Shown here: piece by piece, positions 45,001-51,850 of the stretch | Layout: each line of letters begins with the position of its first letter | How positions within the stretch are numbered: the stretch's first letter is position 1 | NCBI GenBank assembly: GCA_937915545.1 | Contig: CALGIJ010000025.1 | Coordinates: 1 to 64,000, forward strand | Source: an uncultured Desulfobacterales bacterium | GTDB taxonomy: Bacteria > Desulfobacterota > Desulfobulbia > Desulfobulbales > Desulfocapsaceae | DNA: 64,000 bases | Reading direction: 5' to 3' | Program-made: the position numbers and the translations under genes | Notes under the pieces: model-generated | Seen by the model: only the letters and a program-made list of their open reading frames with translations | Databases searched by the model: none | What the model was told of the DNA's origin: nothing

Positions 45001-45611
45001 AGCAGCAGTCGTTGCTGGCGGCGATGGATGGCGCGCCGCGGGCCGCCCTCCTGCAGGAGGAGGTCGAGGCGGAGGGCGCACGGCTGCGCCGCCTCGCCCA
45101 TCGCTACGCCCAGGTCAAGGTGGCCGAGAGGGTGCTGCGCCAGGCCATCGAGCGCTACCGCGAGGAGCACCAGAGCCCGGTCATCGAGCTCGCCGCCGAC
45201 TACTTCCGCCATCTCACCCTGGGCTCCTTCGTCGGCCTGCGCGCCGACAGCGACGACAACGGCCACCCGGTACTGGTGGGGGTTCGTCCCGGGGAGCGCC
45301 GTCTCGACGTCTCGCGCATGAGTTCAGGCAGCCGCGACCAGCTCTACCTTGCCTTGCGGCTCGCCACCCTGGTCTGGCGGGCGAAGAGTGGCGAACCGAT
45401 GCCCCTGGTGCTCGACGACATCCTCATCAACTTCGACGATGCCCGTTCGCGTGCCACCCTCGAGCTGCTGGCGCGGATGGCGGATAGCACCCAGGTCATC
45501 CTCTTCACCCATCACCGCCGCATCGTCGAGGAGGCCCAGAGCCTCGCCAACACTGCCGCGGTGCGGCTGCACATGCTCGCCGAAGCCCTGGCCCCTGTAA
45601 AATTGCCTTGA
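42084..45611 (+). CDS. SbcC/YhaN/Rad50-like AAA ATPase
   Basis: A 1175-residue SMC-like ATPase. The N-terminal half-domain has Walker A GANEAGKS (33-40); a long, mainly coiled-coil middle (about 190-1010, rich in Glu, Leu, Arg) follows; the C-terminal half has the signature SSGSRDQLYLALRLA (about 1077-1091) and Walker B LVLDDILINFDD (about 1107-1118). The GANEAGKSS P-loop is typical of the YhaN rather than E. coli SbcC branch. The start overlaps the nuclease gene (ATGA). It ends immediately before the ilv promoter, whose -35 overlaps its stop codon. Confidence 0.92.
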   Translation: MRLVRLEFKAFGPFTGLALDFEGPAPGLHLVFGANEAGKSSALRGLSALLFGFHPQTPDNFLHSYDQLLVAGRLRHSSGEELSVQRRKRRVADLLDERGNPLDPQRLAPYLQGLDAALFSSLYGIAHDTLVRGGEELLAQKGEVGQALFAAGAGLASVHETLCELESEAASLFLPSGQKPPINASLRRLRDLQQQVREVALGVALWKEQRRLLEEAELSRDQVEKEREGLRLELQRLERLGRAAPELAALRLWRQQLAPLSEVPALPEDFAERFQGVQAELREGLQVQKREGERLVRLRQRRDTVTVQEGLLRAAPLIDGFHRRLGEYLKGQKDRPERNGMRIALRSEAGQLLQLVRPELRLEQAEELRPMLVKRRVIQALAGSHGALLARHEAAVEDERRLATERRLLAEEVAAAPPLADAGPLLQAVKAARLAGDIDARLTAGRGEFLRLRSECLSALSRQRLWNGDFQSLERLPLPLTQTVHGYVNDYAEQDEKRRALEKDEAAAAGEERRLQGELRAVDQGGAVPSEVELAECRRRRDQGWFLVRGRLEGEKDAAAEESYAHGGPLVAAYEEDIARADSLADRLRHEADRVAAAASLRARLEEVRQAREGQVLRREELDRQQGRLQDGWLEEWRPAGIVPLGPREMLEWLGLIEQLRFRLAELAQKEESGRAEAERLASLRQQLALALEPFAVSLPAEPGLAAALLVAEERLQKLEESAKRRATLLEAADKAAREQQRLAQTVGRAADELAAWGEQWRGLVAGLGRSGDLHPLEALEMMEALQGCFDRLRQADELQKRIDGIDRDATVLQDEVRRLAMELAPELAGQPVEQVIAALRQLLERAVKDAALVEGLDQEIATVSEELALAGTTLQGLGERLAQLLAEARCQHEEEAAEVIRQAGLRRQLEDKLLAGEERLAILCPGMSEEEVAAELQEVDVAQLSGLVAQLQVRLRERLDPEVNRLSQLIGQQQSLLAAMDGAPRAALLQEEVEAEGARLRRLAHRYAQVKVAERVLRQAIERYREEHQSPVIELAADYFRHLTLGSFVGLRADSDDNGHPVLVGVRPGERRLDVSRMSSGSRDQLYLALRLATLVWRAKSGEPMPLVLDDILINFDDARSRATLELLARMADSTQVILFTHHRRIVEEAQSLANTAAVRLHMLAEALAPVKLP

Positions 45612-45636
45612 CGAGGTCTGGCGGCTCTGCTATCAG
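45608..45636 (+). promoter_or_regulatory. ilvBN promoter
   Basis: TTGACG (45608-45613), 17-bp spacer, and TATCAG (45631-45636) with TGC in front, an extended -10. The -35 includes the TGA of the SbcC-like gene. Transcription would start near 45643, giving a leader of about 257 nt before ilvB. Confidence 0.75.
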
Positions 45637-45676
45637 TGAGAGCCAAGAGACAAGCCTTTTCCCCAGACAGGAACCC

Positions 45677-45784
45677 ATGCATACCCTCTCCTCCATCCCC
45701 AACATCGTCGCCGGCATTCTTGCCGTAGCGCTCGTCGTCGGTGTAGTGGTAGGTGTCCGAGAGGTCGACGGCGGAGTGCCCTAG
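45677..45784 (+). CDS. ilvBN leader peptide (ivbL-like, 35 aa)
   Basis: A 35-codon reading frame with AGGA five to six bases before the ATG. Sixteen of its 35 residues are Val, Leu or Ile, concentrated in residues 14-27 with seven Val in codons 20-27. This is the design of branched-chain amino acid attenuator leaders such as E. coli ivbL. Scarcity of charged Val- (or Ile-/Leu-) tRNA would stall ribosomes in codons 20-27 (45734-45757). The stop codon is at 45782-45784. Too short for automatic gene calling; the peptide itself has no expected function beyond translation control. Confidence 0.85.
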   Translation: MHTLSSIPNIVAGILAVALVVGVVVGVREVDGGVP

Positions 45785-45849
45785 GGGAGAGAATGTAGAG
45801 AATTCAGTTAGTTCAACCCCCGTCGGCACTTCGCCGGCGGGGGTTTTTT
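45713..45849 (+). promoter_or_regulatory. Transcription attenuator of ilvBN
   Basis: Terminator: a perfect 11-bp GC-rich stem (one G-T pair), arms 45817-45827 and 45833-45843, loop 5 bases, followed by six T (45844-45849). Antiterminator: segment 45769-45780 (end of the leader frame) is complementary over 12 positions, one as G-T, to 45825-45836, which is the terminator's left arm and loop. A third element, 45713-45725, can pair with 45769-45780 (one bulge) to sequester it. So stalled translation over the Val codons frees 45769-45780 for the antiterminator and reads through; fast translation favours the terminator. The logic is that of classical amino-acid attenuation. Confidence 0.85.
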
Positions 45850-45899
45850 GTCCTCCGCGGCGTCTTGTCGATGAGACCACAGACACCAAGGAGGACGAC

Positions 45900-47591
45900 A
45901 TGTATGAAATGAACGGAGCCCGGGCGATCATCGGGCTGCTTGAACGACAGGGGATCGACACCATCGCCGGGATCCCCGGGGGCGCCAATCTGCCCCTCTA
46001 CGATGCCCTGTGCGACAGCCGTAGCATCCGCCACGTCCTCTGCCGCCATGAGCAGGGGGCCGGCTTCCTCGCCCAGGGCATCGCCCGCTCCACCGGCAAG
46101 GCGGCGGTATGCTTTGCCACTTCCGGGCCAGGGGCCACCAACATCCTCACCGCCATCGCCGATGCCTATCTCGACTCCATCCCCCTGGTGTGCATCACCG
46201 GGCAGGTGCCGACCTCGCTGATTGGCACCGACGCCTTCCAGGAGGTGGATATCTACGGGCTGTCCATCCCCATCACCAAGCACAACTACCTGGTGCGCAG
46301 CGCCGAAGACCTGCTGCGGATCGTCCCCGAGGCCTTCTCCCTAGCCTTGTCGGGAAGGCCGGGACCGGTGCTCATCGACGTCCCCAAGGATGTCCAGACC
46401 GCCATCATCCGCTTTGCCAGATGGCCTGAGCCGGGTTGCCGCCGCGAGGTTCCGGCTGCCGACGGGGAGGCCATCGCCCAGGCCGCCAGGCTGATCGATG
46501 CCGCCGAGCGGCCGATCCTCTGCCTGGGAGGCGGCGTCATCCATGGCGGCGCCAGCGACCTAGCGAGGGAACTGGCGGAGAAGTGCTCCCTGCCCACCAC
46601 CATGACCCTGATGGGCCTCGGTGCCATGCCGGCCGACCACCCGCTGGCCCTGAGCATGCTCGGCATGCATGCGGCACGTTCCACCAATATGGCCCTGCAG
46701 GAGTGCGACCTCTTCATTGCCGCCGGGGCACGGTTTGATGACCGCGCCACTGGTAAGCTGGTGGAGTTCTGTCCTGGCGCTGGCATCGTCCATATGGACA
46801 TCGACCCCAGCGAGGTCTCCAAGCTCAAGACCGCCACCGTCGGCCTGGTGGGCGATGTGCGCCATACCCTGGCCGCCTTGCTGCCTCTGGTGCGGCGAGG
46901 CAGTCGTGGGACATGGCGCCAGACCACCGCCATGCTGCGCCGCATGTACCCGATGACCCTTCCCGAGGCCACCGTGCCCGAGCGCCCCTATGGTCTGATC
47001 CTCAAGGTGGCGGAACTGCTCGATGAGGAGGCGGTGGTGGTCACCGACGTCGGCAAGCACCAGATGTGGACCGCACAGGTCTATCCCTTCTCCCGGCCGC
47101 GGCAGCTGCTCACCTCCGGCGGCCTGGGCACCATGGGCTTTGGCCTGCCCACCGCCATCGGCGCCGCGCTGGCCATGCCAGGGCGGCCGGTGGTCCTTTT
47201 CACCGGCGACGGCAGCCTGCAGATGAACCTGCAGGAGCTGGCCACGGCGGTGGAACAGCGCGCCAACGTCAAGATCCTCGTCATGAACAACCGCTCGCTT
47301 GGCCTGGTGCGGCAGCAGCAGCGACTCTTCTATAACGAGCGCCATATCGCCTGCGATTTTCAGCTCGACGTCGATTTCTGCACCATCGCCCGCGGCTATG
47401 GCATCCCGAGCTTCAACGCCCCGGCCGGCTGCGACCTCGACAGCCTGCTGCGCCAGGTCTTCGCCATCCCCGGCCCGTGCCTGGTCAATGTCCACGTCGG
47501 CCGCGAGGAAGAGGTCTATCCCATGGTGCCGCCCGGCGCCGCCAACAGCGAAATGTTAGGAGGATTCTATGCTGAACGATGCCCTTGCTGA
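45900..47591 (+). CDS. ilvB: Acetolactate synthase large subunit
   Basis: A 563-residue ThDP-dependent enzyme making acetolactate or acetohydroxybutyrate, the first common step for Val, Leu and Ile. Catalytic Glu51 is in the RHEQGAGF motif, the FAD/ThDP middle domain contains GDVRHTL-type segments, and the ThDP-Mg motif GDGSLQMN...NN begins near 435. Start at 45900 with AAGGAGG five bases upstream; an in-frame upstream frame crosses the attenuator and is not coding. The length equals that of E. coli IlvB. Overlaps ilvN by 23 bp. Confidence 0.97.
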   Translation: MYEMNGARAIIGLLERQGIDTIAGIPGGANLPLYDALCDSRSIRHVLCRHEQGAGFLAQGIARSTGKAAVCFATSGPGATNILTAIADAYLDSIPLVCITGQVPTSLIGTDAFQEVDIYGLSIPITKHNYLVRSAEDLLRIVPEAFSLALSGRPGPVLIDVPKDVQTAIIRFARWPEPGCRREVPAADGEAIAQAARLIDAAERPILCLGGGVIHGGASDLARELAEKCSLPTTMTLMGLGAMPADHPLALSMLGMHAARSTNMALQECDLFIAAGARFDDRATGKLVEFCPGAGIVHMDIDPSEVSKLKTATVGLVGDVRHTLAALLPLVRRGSRGTWRQTTAMLRRMYPMTLPEATVPERPYGLILKVAELLDEEAVVVTDVGKHQMWTAQVYPFSRPRQLLTSGGLGTMGFGLPTAIGAALAMPGRPVVLFTGDGSLQMNLQELATAVEQRANVKILVMNNRSLGLVRQQQRLFYNERHIACDFQLDVDFCTIARGYGIPSFNAPAGCDLDSLLRQVFAIPGPCLVNVHVGREEEVYPMVPPGAANSEMLGGFYAERCPC

Positions 47592-47880
47592 GCTCGCCGC
47601 CGAGGAGCGCGGCGCTACCCTGGAACTCACCGTCAACAACCACCCCGGGGTGATGTCCCATATCTGCGGCCTCTTCTCGCGCCGCGCCTACAACCTCGAA
47701 GGCATCGTCTGCCTGCCGCAGGGCGATGGCGCCACCAGCCGCATGTGGCTGCGCGTCAACGAGAATGCCAAACTGCAGCAGGTGATGCGGCAGGTGGAGA
47801 AACTGCCCGATGTCCTCGCCCTGGTTCACCACCCGGCCGAACACGAGATCTTTTCCCTGGTCGGCCGCTTCACCGCCTAA
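47569..47880 (+). CDS. ilvN: Acetolactate synthase small (regulatory) subunit
   Basis: A 103-residue ACT-domain regulatory subunit that confers valine feedback control and stimulates catalysis. The ACT core with NHPGVMSHICGLFSRRAYNLEGI is at about 24-46. It is the short IlvN type (about 95-105), as opposed to the longer IlvH; consistent with an E. coli ilvBN-like isozyme. AGGAGG lies before the ATG within the end of ilvB. Confidence 0.96.
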   Translation: MLNDALAELAAEERGATLELTVNNHPGVMSHICGLFSRRAYNLEGIVCLPQGDGATSRMWLRVNENAKLQQVMRQVEKLPDVLALVHHPAEHEIFSLVGRFTA

Positions 47881-47966
47881 GCCATGTGCCCCTGGCTATG
47901 GTTGTCGGCGGCAATCACTGCAGGGGGAGAAAACGGGCCGCTAATGGTGTGGTTGGACAGCCTTCG

Positions 47967-48000
47967 CTCGTTCAAGAACTCTTGCCGGTTCTTGAACGAG
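47967..48000. repeat. 13-bp perfect inverted repeat upstream of the P-type ATPase gene
   Basis: CTCGTTCAAGAAC (47967-47979) and its complement (47988-48000) enclose an eight-base loop in the 199-bp gap between ilvN and the ATPase gene. No T-tract follows on either strand, so it is not a standard terminator; it could be a regulator site or an RNA hairpin in the 5' leader of the ATPase. The 199-bp gap holds nothing else obvious. Confidence 0.55.
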
Positions 48001-48079
48001 GAGCGAAAAACATTGCCGGCTAAAGAGAGAGTGAATAGTTTTTTCCCACCTGACGGAGGGGCCCGCTGCACGGAAGCCG

Positions 48080-50890
48080 ATGCATCGAGCCCGCCTCGTC
48101 CAAAAGAACCACCACCTCAACCACTCTCTCCTTATGACGAAGACACAGCGGTCGGATACATCAACTCCCCCCTGGCACAGCCTCTCGCACGAGGAGGTAT
48201 TGCATGCCACCCATTCACGGGCCTCGGGACTGAGCGAGGAGGAGTCACGACAGCGACTGTTGGAGCACGGGCCGAATGTTCTCGAACGTCAAGCCAAAGA
48301 CGGGCCGCTCAAGCTGCTGTGGCGGCAAGTGAACAATCCGCTGATCTGGGTGCTGCTCGGTTCGGCGTTTCTGGCGATGGCGCTGGGCAAGACCAATGAT
48401 GGAGCGGTGGTGCTGGCGGTGGTGATCATCAACACCGCCATCGGCTTTTACCAGGAGTTCCGGGCCGGCAAAGCCATCGAAGCCCTGGGCGCCCTGGTCC
48501 CGGAACTGGCGACGGTGCAGCGTGACGGCAGGCGTCAAGGGATTTCCGCCGCCGAACTCGTTCCCGGCGATATCGTGGCCTTGGCCTCCGGGGACAAGGT
48601 CCCCGCCGATGTCCGTCTTCTTGAGATCCGCAACCTGCGGGTCGAGGAGGCGATGTTGACCGGCGAGTCGGTGCCGACCGAAAAGTCGGTGGCCGTGGCA
48701 CCGGTCGACGCCGGCATTGGCGACCGGACCTGCATGGCCTTTGGCGGCACCCTGGTCACCTACGGCACCGCCACCGCGGTGGTGGTCAGCACCGGCAATC
48801 ACACCGAGCTTGGCCGTATTTCCCAGCTGCTCAAGGAGACCACCGATCTGCAAACCCCACTCACCAAGGCCCTGACCTCCATCGGCCAGATCATTACCGT
48901 TGCCGTTTTGTCGGTTTCGGTGGTCATGGTGCTGGTCGGCCTCTATCGAATGCTTGCCCAAGGCGTCGTCCTCGACATCGCCATCCGCGACACCCTGATT
49001 TTTGCCATCGCCCTGGCGGTCGGGGCGATTCCCGAGGGCCTGCCAGCCATCGTCACCATCGCCCTGGCCATCGGCGTGCAACGCATGGTGGCGCGCAAGG
49101 CGATCGTCAGAAAGCTGCCTTCGGTGGAAACGCTGGGGAGCACCACCACCATTTGCTCCGACAAGACGGGAACGCTGACCCGCAACGAGATGACCGTTCT
49201 CGCGGTCTGGACACCGCTTGGCGAGTTCGAGGTCACCGGCGTCGGCTATGACCCGGTCGGCTCGGTGCTGCACAATGGCCAGCAACTTCCGTCCTGGCCG
49301 GAAGCGGTGCGGACCCTGGCGCTTGACAGTGCGCTCTGCAACGACGCCGCGCTTTCCAGGCAGCAGGAGGGATGGAAGCTCACCGGAGACCCGACCGAAG
49401 GGGCCCTGTTGACCCTGGCGCTGAAGGCCGGTGTTGACATTGATGGTGAGCGCGAGGTGCGACGGCGACTCGACGCCATCCCCTTCGAATCGGAAAATCA
49501 GTACATGGCCACCCTGCACCGCGATCCCTCGGGCCGGCAGCGTCTCATCCTCAAGGGGGCCCCGGAGGTGGTGCTGGCGCGTTGCAGCGGCGCCTTGTCC
49601 AAGGACCTCGACCGGCAACAGGTCCTCGCCAGCGTCACCGCCATGGCCGAACAGGGCTTGCGGGTCCTGGCCATCGCCGCCAAAGAGACCGAGGAACAGG
49701 ACTTGGGCGATGTCACGATGGTTGCAGGCGGATTTCAGCTTGTCGGGCTGGTGGGCATGATCGACCCGCCCCGCGCCGAGGCCATTGCCGCGGTCGCCGT
49801 CTGTCGGGACGCCGGCATCGTCGTCAAGATGATCACCGGCGACCACCAGGTGACCGCCGCCGCCATCGGCCGGCAGCTGGGGCTGACTGAGGCCGCGACC
49901 GCCGTGTCCGGCACCGAACTCGAGCGCAGCAGCGACGCCGAATTGGTGCGACTGGTCAAGGGCAACAATGTCTTTGCCCGGGTCGCCCCCGAGCACAAGC
50001 TGCGCCTGGTGCGGGCCTTGCAATCGACGGGCGAGGTGGTTGCCATGACCGGTGACGGGGTCAATGATGCCCCGGCCCTGAAGCAATCGAACATCGGGGT
50101 GGCCATGGGCATCACCGGCACGGCGGTGTCGAAGGAGGCCGCCGACATCGTCCTCGCCGATGACAATTTCGCCAGCATCGCCGCGGCGGTCGAGGAAGGT
50201 CGCCGGGTCTACGATAACCTCATCAAGTCGCTGGCCTTCGTCCTGCCGACCAACCTCGGACTGGCCTTGATCTTCATCTACGCCGTGGCCTTCTTCCCTT
50301 TCGATCCGGTGACCAAGGAGCTGCTGCTGCCCATGGGGCCGGTGCAGCTGCTGTGGATCAACCTCGTCGCCACCGTCAGCCTCGCCTTGCCGCTCGCCTT
50401 CGAGGCCAAGGAGCCCGATATCATGAAGCGACCGCCGCGACCTCCCGATGAGCCGGTGCTCAGCAAGTTTGTCATCTACCGGACGGTGCTGGCCGCGACG
50501 CTGATGGCGGCTGGGGCTATTGCCCTGTTTGACTATGAGTACACCAAAGACCTGGCGGCGGGGGTGGCGGCGGAGACCGCCCTGCGACAGGCGCAGACCA
50601 TGACCACCACCACGGTGATCCTCTTTCAGATCTTCTATGTCATTACCTGCCGCAGCCTCAAGGGATCGATAGTCGGCATAGGGGTGTTCAGCAACCCATC
50701 GGTATTTCTCGGCATCGGCGTGCTAGTGCTGCTCCAGCTGGCGTTCATCTATGCCGGCTGGGTCAACCGGGTTTTCGGCTCGGAGCCGATTCCGGCAGCA
50801 GAACTGGGATGGTCGGTATTGGTCAGTGCCTCCATCCTGCCGATCATCGCCCTGGAAAAGTGGGTGCGCAAACGGGCATCAGCAGGCTGA
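48080..50890 (+). CDS. P2-type cation-transporting ATPase (CtpF/Pma-like)
   Basis: A 936-residue P-type ATPase from the ATG at 48080; an ATG at 48134 is an alternative start (918 residues), neither with a strong ribosome binding site. The actuator TGES motif (GESV near 202), phosphorylated Asp361 in CSDKTGTLT, and the hinge TGDGVNDAP (near 656) are present. TM4 has PEGLP, as in Ca2+ pumps, but TM6 reads WINLVATVSL, without the Asp of Ca2+/Na+ pumps. This pattern is that of the actinobacterial CtpF-type branch; the transported ion is uncertain (Ca2+, Mg2+ or others). It is convergent with mrpG. Confidence 0.9.
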   Translation: MHRARLVQKNHHLNHSLLMTKTQRSDTSTPPWHSLSHEEVLHATHSRASGLSEEESRQRLLEHGPNVLERQAKDGPLKLLWRQVNNPLIWVLLGSAFLAMALGKTNDGAVVLAVVIINTAIGFYQEFRAGKAIEALGALVPELATVQRDGRRQGISAAELVPGDIVALASGDKVPADVRLLEIRNLRVEEAMLTGESVPTEKSVAVAPVDAGIGDRTCMAFGGTLVTYGTATAVVVSTGNHTELGRISQLLKETTDLQTPLTKALTSIGQIITVAVLSVSVVMVLVGLYRMLAQGVVLDIAIRDTLIFAIALAVGAIPEGLPAIVTIALAIGVQRMVARKAIVRKLPSVETLGSTTTICSDKTGTLTRNEMTVLAVWTPLGEFEVTGVGYDPVGSVLHNGQQLPSWPEAVRTLALDSALCNDAALSRQQEGWKLTGDPTEGALLTLALKAGVDIDGEREVRRRLDAIPFESENQYMATLHRDPSGRQRLILKGAPEVVLARCSGALSKDLDRQQVLASVTAMAEQGLRVLAIAAKETEEQDLGDVTMVAGGFQLVGLVGMIDPPRAEAIAAVAVCRDAGIVVKMITGDHQVTAAAIGRQLGLTEAATAVSGTELERSSDAELVRLVKGNNVFARVAPEHKLRLVRALQSTGEVVAMTGDGVNDAPALKQSNIGVAMGITGTAVSKEAADIVLADDNFASIAAAVEEGRRVYDNLIKSLAFVLPTNLGLALIFIYAVAFFPFDPVTKELLLPMGPVQLLWINLVATVSLALPLAFEAKEPDIMKRPPRPPDEPVLSKFVIYRTVLAATLMAAGAIALFDYEYTKDLAAGVAAETALRQAQTMTTTTVILFQIFYVITCRSLKGSIVGIGVFSNPSVFLGIGVLVLLQLAFIYAGWVNRVFGSEPIPAAELGWSVLVSASILPIIALEKWVRKRASAG

Positions 50891-50942
50891 GGAATGGTGG
50901 TTGAAGGAGATGCGCTGATTTCGTCCACTGGGTCTGCGTGTC

Positions 50943-51245
50943 TCACCTGCGAGGTGCGTCTTCCGTCTTGGCGCTTTGTTCACGGAAGGCCGCTCTCGCC
51001 AGGACGTGGGATGCCACCGGCATGGTTGCCCAGACGCCGACGATGACCACGATGACTCGCCACGCCCACGACCAGTCGCCGCCGATAAGTGCGGTGCCCG
51101 CCATGATCAGCACGATCCCCAGTGACCCGGCCTTGGTAGCGGCGTGCTGTCGTGACAAGGCGTCCGTGAAGACGAACAGGCCACAACTCGCCAGCAACAG
51201 CACCCCGACACCCAAAAAGAGCAGGGACAACCCGGCCGGGATCAT
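50943..51245 (-). CDS. mrpG: Mrp Na+/H+ antiporter subunit G
   Basis: A 100-residue, three-helix subunit (MnhG/PhaG). Begins with a hydrophobic helix, LFLGVGVLLLASCGLF, followed by the FTDALSRQHAATKAG loop and GTALIGG, typical for the family. Last gene of mrp; overlaps mrpF by 4 bp, and its stop is 52 bp from the P-type ATPase stop. Confidence 0.9.
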   Translation of the reverse strand: MIPAGLSLLFLGVGVLLLASCGLFVFTDALSRQHAATKAGSLGIVLIMAGTALIGGDWSWAWRVIVVIVGVWATMPVASHVLARAAFREQSAKTEDAPRR

Positions 51246-51514
51246 GGTTTTTCCCCTCGCTTTCCGGAATGGCCTGCTTCGATGAGTCGAGCCCAGGCCA
51301 GCGTCGCGACAAAACCGATGGCAACCAGGCCGATGGCCACATCCAGGTACAGCATCCTCCGGGTGGCGATAGCGGCGAGGGCGCACATCGCCACCGCCCC
51401 GGAAAAGAGGATGTCGACGGCAATCACCCGATCGGTATCGGTCGGGCCGCTGACAAAGCGAATTACCCCGATGGCAATGGCCAGCGAAGTCAGGGCAAAG
51501 AGTATCGCAATCAC
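51242..51514 (-). CDS. mrpF: Mrp Na+/H+ antiporter subunit F
   Basis: A 90-residue, three-helix subunit (MnhF). The RFVSGPTDTDRVIAVD segment (about 19-34) is the family signature, with the conserved Asp in the second helix region. Overlaps mrpG by 4 bp. Confidence 0.93.
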   Translation of the reverse strand: MIAILFALTSLAIAIGVIRFVSGPTDTDRVIAVDILFSGAVAMCALAAIATRRMLYLDVAIGLVAIGFVATLAWARLIEAGHSGKRGEKP

Positions 51515-51517
51515 GGC

Positions 51518-51850
51518 TTATTCCTCTGGAAAGAGCAGGCGCAGGTCCTGCTCGAAGTCTTTGCGGATCGAGGCGAAGGTGGCTTCCCTGCTGCCGATGT
51601 CGAGCAGGTGCAGGAGCATTTCCCCGCGCTGCTGGTCGATGTCGATGACTGTGCTTCCCGGGGTCAAGGTGACCATCGCCCCGAGCACTGCCGCGCCAGT
51701 GCTGCTGATCGGGCCGTACTGCATGCGAACCACACCGGCTGGCGGCTGGCGGCGCGAGAGGATCATCCCGGCGGTGGTCAGGCCCGACACCAGGCAGTGC
51801 CGGAGAAAGCGCCACCCCAGCCGGGCGAGGATCAGGGGCCGGGGCCTCAT
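51518..51850 (-). CDS. mrpE: Mrp Na+/H+ antiporter subunit E
   Basis: A 110-residue subunit, short for MnhE (usually 150-165): the N-terminal two helices of the family seem reduced to one (about 10-32), while the signature with TLTPGSTVIDID (about 61-72) is intact. The start at 51850 overlaps the end of mrpD (ATGA), so the short form is not due to a misplaced start. Unusual length is noted. Confidence 0.88.
   Translation of the reverse strand: MRPRPLILARLGWRFLRHCLVSGLTTAGMILSRRQPPAGVVRMQYGPISSTGAAVLGAMVTLTPGSTVIDIDQQRGEMLLHLLDIGSREATFASIRKDFEQDLRLLFPEE

Noticed and set aside
42603..45266. An 887-codon minus frame antisense to the SbcC-like gene
   Set aside because: Shadow.
45753..45899. 49-codon upstream extension of ilvB
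   Set aside because: It crosses the attenuator terminator and has no ribosome site; AAGGAGG supports the ATG at 45900.
48245..50086. A 613-codon minus frame antisense to the P-type ATPase
   Set aside because: Shadow.
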